From Alicyclobacillus tolerans (GTDB taxonomy: Bacteria; Bacillota; Bacilli; Alicyclobacillales; Alicyclobacillaceae): DNA of 64,000 nt. How positions within the stretch are numbered: the stretch's first letter is position 1; every line of letters begins with the position of its first letter. The notes below the pieces were generated by a model. That model was given only the letters and a program-made list of their open reading frames with translations. It was not told the DNA's origin and did no database searches. This document shows, in pieces, positions 28,137-36,658 of this stretch. A program made the position numbers and the translations under genes. The stretch spans positions 62,001 through 126,000 of the forward strand of contig NZ_JAJFNK010000001.1 in assembly GCF_021739485.1 (NCBI RefSeq), in the 5' to 3' direction.

Positions 28137-29786
28137 GTGAACGAATCCGGAAGGGCGCGGTCCTGGACGACACAGCGCGACGAAAAGGCGCGGCGTTTAG
28201 CAAAGGTTAAGGATTGGCTGGAAGGTGTATTGCTGCCGTCCAACCGCATCGTCGATGCCTTGGAAGTCCTTTTGGCTCCGGGAGACCGGGTGGTTTTAGA
28301 GGGCAACAATCAAAAACAGGCGACGTTTCTTTCCCACGCTTTGGCCAAAGTGAGTCCCAACCGCGTGCACGACTTGCATTTGCTGATTTCGAGCGTGTCC
28401 CGCCCGGAACACTTAGACATTTTTGAACGCGGGATCGCCAGAAAAATCGACTTTTCCTATTCAGGTCCACAAAGCTTGCGGATGGCCCAAATGATTGAAG
28501 ACCAAAAAATCGAAGTGGGAGCCATACATACCTATCTAGAACTGTATGCTCGCATGTTTATCGACCTCATCCCGAACGTCGTTTTGGTGGCTGCCGACAA
28601 GGCGGACCTTGCCGGAAATCTGTACACAGGGCCAAACACCGAAGAAACGCCGACCCTCGTGGAGGCTGCAGCTTTTCATAACGGCATCACAATCGTACAG
28701 GTCAACGAAGTGGTTGAACAATTGCCTCGGGTGGATATTCCGGCGTCCTGGGTCGATGTTGTCGTCGAGGCGGATACGCCGTATCAACTGGAGGCTCTGT
28801 TTACCAGAGACCCGCGCCTCATCACCGAGATGCAAGTTCTCATGGCGATGATCGCGATTCGCGGCGTCTACGAACGGCACCAGGTCCAGTCCCTAAACCA
28901 CGGCGTGGGATTTAACACAGCTGCCATAGAACTGTTGTTGCCGACGTACGGCGAACAACTCGGGCTGCGTGGGAAAATCTGCAGGCATTGGGCGCTCAAT
29001 CCTCACCCAACGCTCATTCCGGCCATCGAAAGCGGGTGGGTGGAGAGCGTTCACAGTTTTGGCGGAGAGGTTGGGATGGAAGATTACGTGGCGGCGCGTC
29101 CTGACGTTTTTTTCACAGGTCGAGACGGCAGCCTCCGTTCGAATCGCGCTCTGTCGCAGGTGGCGGGCCTGTACGGGGTCGACTTGTTTATTGGTTCTAC
29201 CTTGCAAATGGATGCTTTGGGGAACTCGTCCACCGTCACACAGGGCAGGTTGTCTGGCTTTGGAGGGGCGCCAAACATGGGCAGCGACCCACGCGGCCGG
29301 CGGCACGCGACACCGGCTTGGACCCATCTGATGACAACGGATGACTCGGTTGCGCGGGGGCGAAAACTGGTCGTGCAGATGGTGGAGACGTACCAAAAAG
29401 GGGCCCTGCCCACCTTTGTCGAGTCATTAGACGCAGTCAAGGTCGGACGCGATGCCCATTTGCCCATCGCCCCTGTAATGGTCTATGGAGACGACGTGAC
29501 TCACGTGGTGACGGAGGAAGGCGTGGCCTATTTGTACAAAGCCCGCAACCTGGAGGAACGGAAACAGGCGCTGGCTGCCATAGCCGGTGTCTCGCCTTTG
29601 GGACGAACCCACGACTTGACACTCAACGACAAACTGCGGGCCGACGGGCTCATCGCGTTTCCGGAAGACCTGGGAATACGCCGTACGGATGCCAACCGTT
29701 CGCTGCTTGCGGCAAAAAGCATCGAGGACATCGTCGATTGGTCTGGCGGCTTGTACAAACCGCCCGCTAAGTTCCGAAGTTGGTAG
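28137..29786 (+). CDS. mdcA: Malonate decarboxylase alpha subunit (acetyl-S-ACP:malonate ACP transferase)
   Basis: This protein of about 549 residues is the CoA-transferase-like alpha subunit of biotin-independent malonate decarboxylase. It exchanges acetyl for malonyl on the acyl carrier protein. Family-typical stretches include VVLEGNNQKQATFLS, LLISSVSRPEHLDIFE, NLYTGPNTEETPTL, GVGFNTAAIELLLPTYGE and LSGFGGAPNMGSDPRGRRH. Length fits the family. The GTG at 28137 lies eleven bases after GGGAGGG; a GTG eleven codons upstream is the alternative. It heads an operon ordered A-B-C-DE-G-H. Confidence 0.92.
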   Translation: MNESGRARSWTTQRDEKARRLAKVKDWLEGVLLPSNRIVDALEVLLAPGDRVVLEGNNQKQATFLSHALAKVSPNRVHDLHLLISSVSRPEHLDIFERGIARKIDFSYSGPQSLRMAQMIEDQKIEVGAIHTYLELYARMFIDLIPNVVLVAADKADLAGNLYTGPNTEETPTLVEAAAFHNGITIVQVNEVVEQLPRVDIPASWVDVVVEADTPYQLEALFTRDPRLITEMQVLMAMIAIRGVYERHQVQSLNHGVGFNTAAIELLLPTYGEQLGLRGKICRHWALNPHPTLIPAIESGWVESVHSFGGEVGMEDYVAARPDVFFTGRDGSLRSNRALSQVAGLYGVDLFIGSTLQMDALGNSSTVTQGRLSGFGGAPNMGSDPRGRRHATPAWTHLMTTDDSVARGRKLVVQMVETYQKGALPTFVESLDAVKVGRDAHLPIAPVMVYGDDVTHVVTEEGVAYLYKARNLEERKQALAAIAGVSPLGRTHDLTLNDKLRADGLIAFPEDLGIRRTDANRSLLAAKSIEDIVDWSGGLYKPPAKFRSW

Positions 29787-29808
29787 GGGATGGGGGTGTT
29801 TGTGAACC

Positions 29809-30861
29809 GTGAAATCCATGTGGGTTGCCCCAATGCCTGACGACGCAACTTTGTCCAGCGAGGCGGCTTTGACGGTGGATACAAGGTCAAACGAGGGAAG
29901 AGGGTCCGTCGACGCCGTTTCCCCATCTCGCGGTGCGCGTCGCAGCTCCGTTGAATGCGCGCGGGTGCTGGCGGATTTGGCTGCCGGCGCATTGCTCGAG
30001 GAAGCGGAGTTGACCCCGAAACCAGGATTGGTCGACTTGGAGTCCTCAGGGAGTCACCAAGACATGGACATTGAACTGATGCGGCGGTCTGCGCGCATTT
30101 TGCACCCGTGGTTCGCAAAGTTCGCGGAAATCTCTTATGGCTGCGCACCAGGCAGGGAGCTTCGGGAACGGCTCGGCGAGGCAGGACGCGATGCCGAAAA
30201 AGCCATGCTTCGCGAGACGGGCGGAGTCAATACGCATCGCGGCGCCATTTGGACGCTGGGTTTGCTCGTCGCCGGGGCTGCCATGGGCGTGCCGCAAGTG
30301 GACGGCGGCAAACTTTCCGCGCAACAAGTCGCGGACACAGCGGGTGAACTGTCTCGCTGGTCCGACCGATTCTTGCCGTCTGGTCACAGCCATGGACAAC
30401 AGGTCCGGAACAAGTACGGGTTCAGCGGCGCGCGGGGTGAAGCCCAGAGCGGCTTCTACCACGTTGTGCAGATTGGGCTGCCGGCATTGAGGGACTGTCG
30501 CAGCCGCGGACTGGCGGAGGTACATTGCCGTCTGGATACGCTTTTGGCCATCATGGCCAGTTTAGATGACAGTTGTCTGCTGCACAGAGGCGGCACTCTC
30601 GCGTTGGCTCGGGCAAAGCAGGGCGCCAAGGCAGTACTGGCCCACGGCGGCTCTTCTGCAGCCGAAGGGTGGGATTTGCTTAAAGCATTGGACCGAGACA
30701 TGGTGTCCAGACGCATTTCTCCGGGCGGCAGTGCAGACTTGTTGGCAGCGACATTGTTTTTGGACAGTCTGATGGAGGCCCTGGTGCAGTCTCAGGCACA
30801 GGCTTCAGGACCGCAGTCAATGCGTGAACAAAGCGAGGGGAACTTACCATGGAGCAAATGA
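29809..30861 (+). CDS. mdcB: Triphosphoribosyl-dephospho-CoA synthase
   Basis: This 350-residue CitG/MdcB-type enzyme makes 2'-(5''-triphosphoribosyl)-3'-dephospho-CoA, precursor of the acyl-carrier prosthetic group. Conserved stretches are ELTPKPGLVDLESSGSHQDMD, RETGGVNTHRGAIWTLGLL and HSHGQQVRNKYG. The N-terminal 45 residues are poorly conserved-looking, so an internal start (for example ATG 29818 or 29833) is possible; none has an obvious ribosome binding site. Its end overlaps the mdcC start by 13 bases. Confidence 0.88.
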   Translation: MKSMWVAPMPDDATLSSEAALTVDTRSNEGRGSVDAVSPSRGARRSSVECARVLADLAAGALLEEAELTPKPGLVDLESSGSHQDMDIELMRRSARILHPWFAKFAEISYGCAPGRELRERLGEAGRDAEKAMLRETGGVNTHRGAIWTLGLLVAGAAMGVPQVDGGKLSAQQVADTAGELSRWSDRFLPSGHSHGQQVRNKYGFSGARGEAQSGFYHVVQIGLPALRDCRSRGLAEVHCRLDTLLAIMASLDDSCLLHRGGTLALARAKQGAKAVLAHGGSSAAEGWDLLKALDRDMVSRRISPGGSADLLAATLFLDSLMEALVQSQAQASGPQSMREQSEGNLPWSK

Positions 30862-31142
30862 CGTTTGAGTACCCAGCGAACCAGTCCGTGAACGGGCGGG
30901 CTCACGTCGGCGTAACCGGCTCTGGCGATTTGGAAATTCTGATGGAACCTTCTGTCGACGGGATGGCCCGCGTAGAGGTAAAGACCCAATCCGAGGGCTT
31001 TAAGGACGCGTGGCAGGCCGTGCTGGACCGATTCTTTGTGCGCCACGATTTGGCGGTAGCTATCGAGATCAACGACTTCGGCGCGACTCCGGGCGTCGTG
31101 TCCCTGCGTTTGGCTCAGGCCGTGGAGGCGCTAAAACCATGA
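30849..31142 (+). CDS. mdcC: Malonate decarboxylase acyl carrier protein (delta subunit)
   Basis: This 97-residue protein carries the phosphoribosyl-dephospho-CoA group on which malonyl is decarboxylated. Ser25 in GVTGSGDLEILM sits exactly where the family carries the prosthetic group. GAGGGGAA precedes the ATG. It overlaps mdcB upstream, and its TGA overlaps the ATG of the fused beta-gamma gene (ATGA), so translation is coupled throughout. Confidence 0.92.
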   Translation: MEQMTFEYPANQSVNGRAHVGVTGSGDLEILMEPSVDGMARVEVKTQSEGFKDAWQAVLDRFFVRHDLAVAIEINDFGATPGVVSLRLAQAVEALKP

Positions 31143-32995
31143 GCAACCCTGTCCATGCGCAAATGAACACACCCGGTATGCTGGCGCGAGCCAGCTTTAT
31201 TGAGCTGACCGCCAGGGGCAGGGCCAAGGCTGTGATGGACCCTGGGACGTTTCGCGAGTTGCTCGATCCGTTTGAACGCATCACCTCTCCACACCTTCCG
31301 GTACAGGGGATTGTGGGGCAAAGCGACGACGGGGCAGTGGTGGCCAGAGGCGAGATCGACGGCCAACCAGCCGTTGTGATTTCCCTCGAAGGGAAATTCC
31401 AAGGCGGCGGGGTCGGCGAGGTCTCTGGTGCAAAAATCGCAGGCACTTTGGAACTCGCGGTGCAGGACAACCAACGCGGCACTCCGACCCGGGCGGTGCT
31501 GCTGTTGGAAACGGGCGGTGTCCGGCTGCAAGAAGCCAATTACGGTCTGCTTGCCGTCGCAGATGTGCACGCAGCCATTGTTTCGCTGCGCCGCTACCAA
31601 CCGGTGGTGGCGGTCGTTGCGGGAATGATCGGCTGCTTTGGCGGGATGTCCATTGCCGCAGGACTGTGCAGTCACGTTGTCATGACCCGGCAGGGACGGT
31701 TCGGGTTGAACGGACCTGAGGTGATTGAACAAGAGGCTGGCGTCGCAGAATTCGACTCCCGCAACCGCGAGCTAATCTGGAGTACCGTGGGCGGGGAGCA
31801 GCGCGTTCTCACGGGGTTGGCGGATACCTTGGTCGACGACGATGCGGAACAAGTGGCCCGAGCGGTACGGGGTGTGTTTGCGCAACCGCGATCGAGTCCA
31901 TGCCGGAGCACCCAAGTGGAGCGGTTTTTAAGCCGTTTGAGGCAAATTGACCCATCGGTTTCCATGGGACCGGCGGCTTTGCGAAGTTTATGGGGAAACC
32001 CGGGTGAGAACCCAGTTCTGCATTCGGTGCAAAGCCGCGATGCGGCGGCACACCGGGCTGCTTCGCAGGCTGGATTGGCGCCGGCTTCTGCATCGGACAA
32101 AAGCCGCGGAATGCAGTGGTTTGAAGCGCTGACAGGGGTTTCTTCGGAGGATGCGATGGCGGGAACCGCGTCGGTTTTGTGTGCGGATGCGGCCCTGGAG
32201 GAACCTGGGAATGCCGGAGGTGCCACGGCTCGCTTTGTGTGTGTGGCGCAAAATCCTGGGGCCCGTTTTCCTCGAGTCCGACACGGGGAGGTCGGCTTGG
32301 AGGAGGGGTGGACAATTGCACGCGTAGTGCGGGAAGCCATCGCTGCTGACGAGGGCAAGCGGCAGCGCCCCATCGTGGCGATTGTCGACGTTCCCGGCCA
32401 AGCGTTCGGCTACCGAGAAGAGCTGCTTGGCATTCACCTGGCTCTGGCCGCTGCTGTCGACGCCTATGCGACAGCCCGGTTGGCGGGCCACCCTGTCATC
32501 TCCCTGGTAGTCGGGAACGCGATCTCAGGAGCCTTTTTAGCGCACGGCCTGCAGGCCAACCGGATCATGGCTTTGGCGGACCCTCAAGTGGCCGTGCACG
32601 TCATGTCCAAAAAATCGGCGGCCCGGGTCACGCGCCGCAGCGTAGAAGAGTTAGACGAAGCCGCCCAAAAAGTGCCTGGCATCGCGTACGACGTTGGTTC
32701 TTTTGCAAAGCTTGGCGCACTGTATCAGCTCGTCGAAGGGATTGACGCCGACGCACCCAGCGGTAAAGGCGTCTTGCAAGTACAAAAACTCCTTCGCGAG
32801 GCCATCGCGGACGTCGAGGACGTCAGTGAGGCTGCCGATGCCACCATGGAGGTTCTGGAGGACGCGATCGCAGGTGCCGAGAAGGACCAAAAGGGCGGCC
32901 GGGATTTATCGAGCCGCCTGTCGTCGCCGGAGGCGAAACACACCCGCGCGGCCTCTATCCTCGTGCGATCGCGGTTGGCAAAGCAATGGAACTAA
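31139..32995 (+). CDS. mdcDE: Malonate decarboxylase, fused beta and gamma subunits (MdcD-MdcE)
   Basis: This 618-residue protein fuses two carboxyltransferase-fold subunits that are usually separate. Residues about 1-290 match MdcD (ARASFIELTARGRAKAVMD, QGGGVGEVSGAKIAGTLELA, CFGGMSIAAGLCSHVVMT). Residues about 325-618 match MdcE (GMQWFEALTG, VDVPGQAFGYREELLGIHLA, NAISGAFLAHGLQANRIMAL). The joining region (about 295-325) is Ala/Ser-rich with no stop or frameshift. It would catalyse decarboxylation of malonyl-S-ACP. The ATG overlaps the mdcC stop and its end overlaps mdcG. Confidence 0.92.
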   Translation: MSNPVHAQMNTPGMLARASFIELTARGRAKAVMDPGTFRELLDPFERITSPHLPVQGIVGQSDDGAVVARGEIDGQPAVVISLEGKFQGGGVGEVSGAKIAGTLELAVQDNQRGTPTRAVLLLETGGVRLQEANYGLLAVADVHAAIVSLRRYQPVVAVVAGMIGCFGGMSIAAGLCSHVVMTRQGRFGLNGPEVIEQEAGVAEFDSRNRELIWSTVGGEQRVLTGLADTLVDDDAEQVARAVRGVFAQPRSSPCRSTQVERFLSRLRQIDPSVSMGPAALRSLWGNPGENPVLHSVQSRDAAAHRAASQAGLAPASASDKSRGMQWFEALTGVSSEDAMAGTASVLCADAALEEPGNAGGATARFVCVAQNPGARFPRVRHGEVGLEEGWTIARVVREAIAADEGKRQRPIVAIVDVPGQAFGYREELLGIHLALAAAVDAYATARLAGHPVISLVVGNAISGAFLAHGLQANRIMALADPQVAVHVMSKKSAARVTRRSVEELDEAAQKVPGIAYDVGSFAKLGALYQLVEGIDADAPSGKGVLQVQKLLREAIADVEDVSEAADATMEVLEDAIAGAEKDQKGGRDLSSRLSSPEAKHTRAASILVRSRLAKQWN

Positions 32996-33753
32996 GGCCT
33001 CACGACTTGCTGCGGATACGGACCCAAACCGCCGCCGGGGTGGCGCATGGCGCAGCTCGTGCAGGTATGGAAAACGGCCTCGGCGTGTACCGTGGAATGG
33101 GACTTACCCACGACGGTGTTGCACCTGCGTGGGTCGAAGAAGCGCTTGCGACGCCTTGGGTTGTGGTGCGTCGCGACCTGCGGCGCGGCGACAGGGTGCC
33201 TGTCGGCGTTCGAGGCAGACAGCGCAACCAGCGCTTTGCCGCCTACTTGGAGAAAAGCACCATCGCTGCAGTGGTCACGCCGGAACAGTTAGCGGCTCAG
33301 GCGGCCTGGAAAAGTCACGCGCGGCAGTTGGAAGTCGAGGCGTTTTCGGCCCTCGATGTCTTGGCCAATCGCTATCGCAGCTTGGACTTGACCTGGGGTC
33401 CTACCGGAAGCCTTGGCTTTGAGCTGGCGAGCGGCGCACCGGCTGCGGTTCAAACAAGCGATGTCGATCTCGTCATTCGCGCCCCAAGGGCTTGGAATAA
33501 AGACGAGGCGCGGTCTTTGCAGGAATTTCACCAAAATTTTACTGTCCGCATCGACGTTCAACTGGAGACTCCAAACGGCGCCGTTTCGCTGGCCGAGTAT
33601 GCTCGCGAAGAGGGGCCCATTCTCCTACGCACGAGTGAAGGCCCGCGGCTCGTCACCGACCCGTGGCTTACCGACCCGGTTCGTGGTTCGTGGAGCCAAT
33701 TCGTGGTTCGTGGACCCATGGTTGGGACACAGCCCCTTTGTAAGGAGACGTGA
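32986..33753 (+). CDS. mdcG: Malonate decarboxylase holo-ACP synthase (phosphoribosyl-dephospho-CoA transferase)
   Basis: This 255-residue nucleotidyltransferase-like enzyme attaches the prosthetic group to MdcC. The catalytic GS...DxD arrangement is visible as GPTGSLGFELASG followed by TSDVDLVIR (about residues 140-165). Its ATG overlaps the end of mdcDE and its stop overlaps the start region of mdcH. Near its 3' end a 21-bp direct duplication (33680-33700 and 33701-33721, sharing TTCGTGGTTCGTGGA) encodes part of the C-terminal tail. The family is usually somewhat shorter, so the duplication may have lengthened it. Confidence 0.87.
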   Translation: MELRPHDLLRIRTQTAAGVAHGAARAGMENGLGVYRGMGLTHDGVAPAWVEEALATPWVVVRRDLRRGDRVPVGVRGRQRNQRFAAYLEKSTIAAVVTPEQLAAQAAWKSHARQLEVEAFSALDVLANRYRSLDLTWGPTGSLGFELASGAPAAVQTSDVDLVIRAPRAWNKDEARSLQEFHQNFTVRIDVQLETPNGAVSLAEYAREEGPILLRTSEGPRLVTDPWLTDPVRGSWSQFVVRGPMVGTQPLCKET

Positions 33754-33755
33754 AG

Positions 33756-34694
33756 ATGGGCGTGGCATTTTTGTTCCCGGGTCAAGGTTCACAACATCCT
33801 GGCATGCTCCACCAAAGCCCGAAACATCCGGCCGTGCAATCTACACTGCGCGAAGCTAATGACGCACTGGGTTTTGATGTGTTGTCCTTGGACACCGCGA
33901 GCGCCCTTTCCTCAACGGTCGCCGTGCAACTGGCGTTGTTGATTTCCGGGGTCGCTGTCACGCGCGCCCTGTACAGCGAAGGGCTGACTCCGGACGCGGT
34001 GGCAGGCCACTCTGTAGGCGCGTTTGCCGCTGCGGTCGCCACCGGAGTGCTGGGCTTTCAAGACGCCCTTAGAGTCGTCTTGCTTCGCGCTCAGTTAATG
34101 GAACAAAGTTTTCCGAAATTTTTTGGCATGGGCGTGGTCGTTGGGTTACACGAGCGAAAACTCGAAAGCATCCTGCAACAAGAGTTTGACGAGAAACACC
34201 CCGTCTACCTGGCCAATGTCAATGCCCCGGATCAGGTAGTTGTGGCAGGCGCTGTTCTTGGAATTCGGAAGGTTTTGGAGAAATGCCGCAAGATGGGGGC
34301 CCGAAGGTTCGAGTTGCTGGATGTTTCAGTTCCGAGCCACTGTGATTTACTCCACTTTGTCTCGTATGAATTAAATGAGAGACTGAGCCGGGTTGCCGTG
34401 GCCGATCCGAAATTTCCTTACATCGGCAACTGCAACGCTCGAGCCCTGTTTACGGCAGACCAGGTACGTGAGGACTTGGCTTTAAGCGTGGCGAAACCGG
34501 TTCGCTGGCACGATATGACGACACACCTGTACGAGCGCGGGATCCGGTTGTTTGTGGAAATGCCGCCTGGACAGGTGCTGTCGAATCTCGCGGCCGCCCA
34601 TTTTCCCACTGCACGATCGGTGGCGGTCGAAGATGCGGGCTTCGAGTCCGTGGTGTGGCTGGCGAATCAACAACGAGGAGGGGCTATTGAATGA
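33756..34694 (+). CDS. mdcH: Malonyl-CoA:ACP transacylase of malonate decarboxylase
   Basis: This 312-residue FabD-fold enzyme primes the decarboxylase by loading malonyl onto the carrier protein. It shows LFPGQGSQHPGM near the start, the nucleophile motif AGHSVGAFAAAVATG, and a later catalytic-histidine region SVPSHCDLL. AAGGAG lies ten bases before ATG 33756; a GTG at 33750 is also possible. Its TGA overlaps the ATG of the next, non-mdc gene (ATGA). Confidence 0.9.
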   Translation: MGVAFLFPGQGSQHPGMLHQSPKHPAVQSTLREANDALGFDVLSLDTASALSSTVAVQLALLISGVAVTRALYSEGLTPDAVAGHSVGAFAAAVATGVLGFQDALRVVLLRAQLMEQSFPKFFGMGVVVGLHERKLESILQQEFDEKHPVYLANVNAPDQVVVAGAVLGIRKVLEKCRKMGARRFELLDVSVPSHCDLLHFVSYELNERLSRVAVADPKFPYIGNCNARALFTADQVREDLALSVAKPVRWHDMTTHLYERGIRLFVEMPPGQVLSNLAAAHFPTARSVAVEDAGFESVVWLANQQRGGAIE

Positions 34695-35569
34695 GAGAAC
34701 TGAGCTTAGTCGTCGACGCAAAAGTGGCTCTGGGAGAAGGTCCGAGTTGGGACAGTGCACGGCAGTGCGTCTACTGGGTCGACATTCTCGGCAAAAACCT
34801 GCACATTTACGACCTGAAAACCCAAACGGACCGCGCGGTTTCTGTTCCGGAGTACATTACGTCCGTAGTTCCATCCACCCCTGGCGAAGTGATTGTGACG
34901 CTGCAACACGGTTTTTATCGGCTGGACATACAAACTGGCCGACTGGAAGTGATACGTACTGTCGAAGAAGACATGGAGGGAAACCGCTTCAACGACGGCA
35001 AGTGCGATCCGGCCGGCCGTTTGTGGGCCGGAACCATGGCTATTGACGAAACCCGTTTTCAAGGCAATTTGTACCGCATGGGACGAGACAAAAGCGTTGT
35101 GAAAATGATGAGCGGGGTGAGCATTTCCAATGGCCTGGCCTGGAGTCCGGATGCCACCGTCATGTACTACGTGGATACGCCCACTCGGGAGGTTGTGGCC
35201 TACGACTACCAATTGGACAGCGGAAGTCTGGAAAACCCGCGAGTCGTTGTTCGGATCCCCGAAGACGCTGGGTTTCCAGACGGCATGACGATTGACGCAG
35301 AAGGCATGTTGTGGGTCGCACATTGGGGAGGAGGAAGGATTTCCCGTTGGGACCCGGTTGAGGGTAAACTCCTCGAAGAGGTTCCCATTCCAGCTTCTCG
35401 CGTCACATCTTGCGTGTTCGCAGGCGAAAACCTAAACGAGCTGTACATCACAACGGCCCGCAACGGTTTGGATGAGGAAACGCTGCGACAGGAACCGGAT
35501 GCCGGCGGACTGTTTCGTTTGATCACGGACGTCAAAGGGTCTCCGACGGTCCGCTTTGAATTGGGTTAA
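34691..35569 (+). CDS. SMP-30/gluconolactonase family protein
   Basis: This 292-residue six-bladed beta-propeller protein matches the SMP-30/regucalcin lactonase family. The metal-site residues are visible as LGEGPSW (Glu), GNRFNDGKCDPAGRLWAGTM (Asn, Asp), ISNGLAWSPD (Asn) and FPDGMTIDAEGMLWVAHWGG (Asp). It would hydrolyse a sugar lactone. The start overlaps mdcH by four bases, so it is co-translated with the malonate genes, which is unusual. The two genes that follow handle amino sugars or phospho-glycosides, suggesting a sugar-catabolic extension of the operon. Confidence 0.85.
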   Translation: MRELSLVVDAKVALGEGPSWDSARQCVYWVDILGKNLHIYDLKTQTDRAVSVPEYITSVVPSTPGEVIVTLQHGFYRLDIQTGRLEVIRTVEEDMEGNRFNDGKCDPAGRLWAGTMAIDETRFQGNLYRMGRDKSVVKMMSGVSISNGLAWSPDATVMYYVDTPTREVVAYDYQLDSGSLENPRVVVRIPEDAGFPDGMTIDAEGMLWVAHWGGGRISRWDPVEGKLLEEVPIPASRVTSCVFAGENLNELYITTARNGLDEETLRQEPDAGGLFRLITDVKGSPTVRFELG

Positions 35570-35620
35570 GCTGTGTCGACACGAGCGGCCTTTTCACAGC
35601 GTTGGTAAAGGGGTGGCTCG

Positions 35621-36607
35621 ATGCCTTTTTTCATGGGCGTGGACGGCGGCAACAGCAAAACCGAGGCTGTCGTCGTAGACGAAAACGGGCAAAAGCTGGG
35701 CGAAGGGCGGTCTGGCTGCGGGAACCACCAAGTCCGTGGAGTGACCTTCGCGTTGAACCACATCCGGGAAGCGATTGAGCAGGCCGCAAACGCTGCTCAC
35801 CTGTCCTTTGAACAGATTGAATTTGTTCAGTACGCCTTGTCCGGGGCGGACCGGGAAAGAGACGAGGCGATTTTAAACCCGGCTCTGTCAGCCCTGCCGC
35901 TTTCCCGCTGGGCCTTGGCGGGCGACGCCATGGCCGGGTTGCGAACGGCCTGTCCGGACTGTGTTGGCGTCGTTCTGGTCTGCGGCGCTGGGACCAATGC
36001 TCTCGGGCGAAACCGGTATGGACGCGTGGTGCAGACGGGTGGATTTGGCTATCTGTACGGAGACAGCGCCGGAGGCCGCGATATGGCCAGGGAAACCTTT
36101 CGCGCGGCAGTGCGGTCGTACGAGAGGCGCGAAGAGGACAGTCTGCTGGCTGCGCGCGTTCCACAGTTTTTAGGGTTTGACAACATGCAGCGACTTCTGA
36201 CGGAGTACCTGGACAAAGGAATCCAAGAAGTGCCCTTGGACTTGACGGTCGTGTTGCACCAAGCGGCACAAGACGGGGACAAACTGGCTATCCGCATGCT
36301 CGAGTACTTCGGCCGCGAACTGGGGACGGCGGCAAATTCTGTGATTGCCCGGATGGAACCTAAATTTGATGTTTCGCCAATTCGCGTGGCGTTGGTCGGG
36401 TCTGTTTTCCAGAAGGGCCAAAGTAAACACCTCCTCAATGCGTTGCAACACACCATGCTTGGCGAAGGTCCGGAAAATCCACAGGTCGAACTGGTCATTC
36501 CCAACATCCTGCCTGTGTACGGTTCTGTCCTGCTCGCCATGGACCATCTCGGGATGGTGCCGAACCAAGCGATGCTCGAGTTGTTTGCAGCGTACAGCAA
36601 GGGCTGA
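35621..36607 (+). CDS. BadF/BadG-type ATPase, N-acetylglucosamine kinase-like
   Basis: This 328-residue ASKHA-fold protein has the phosphate-1 motif FMGVDGGNSKTEAVVVDE at its N terminus, ALSGADRERDE, VLVCGAGTNALGRN and GGFGYLYGDSAGG. These are typical of N-acetylglucosamine/glucosamine kinases of the BadF/BadG/BcrA/BcrD superfamily. It probably phosphorylates an amino sugar or related hexose. It lies between the SMP-30 gene and a GH4 enzyme that acts on 6-phospho-sugars, which supports a sugar-kinase role over a benzoyl-CoA-reductase activator. Confidence 0.8.
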   Translation: MPFFMGVDGGNSKTEAVVVDENGQKLGEGRSGCGNHQVRGVTFALNHIREAIEQAANAAHLSFEQIEFVQYALSGADRERDEAILNPALSALPLSRWALAGDAMAGLRTACPDCVGVVLVCGAGTNALGRNRYGRVVQTGGFGYLYGDSAGGRDMARETFRAAVRSYERREEDSLLAARVPQFLGFDNMQRLLTEYLDKGIQEVPLDLTVVLHQAAQDGDKLAIRMLEYFGRELGTAANSVIARMEPKFDVSPIRVALVGSVFQKGQSKHLLNALQHTMLGEGPENPQVELVIPNILPVYGSVLLAMDHLGMVPNQAMLELFAAYSKG

Positions 36608-36658
36608 GTCTGGGGCTGCGTTCGTCTGCAAATTCATTGGCTACAGGAGTGGGTCTAA

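Noticed and set aside
35621-36607. Benzoyl-CoA reductase or 2-hydroxyacyl-CoA dehydratase activator
   Set aside because: It shares the BadF superfamily fold but lacks reductase genes nearby, and it sits with sugar enzymes and NAGK-like motifs.
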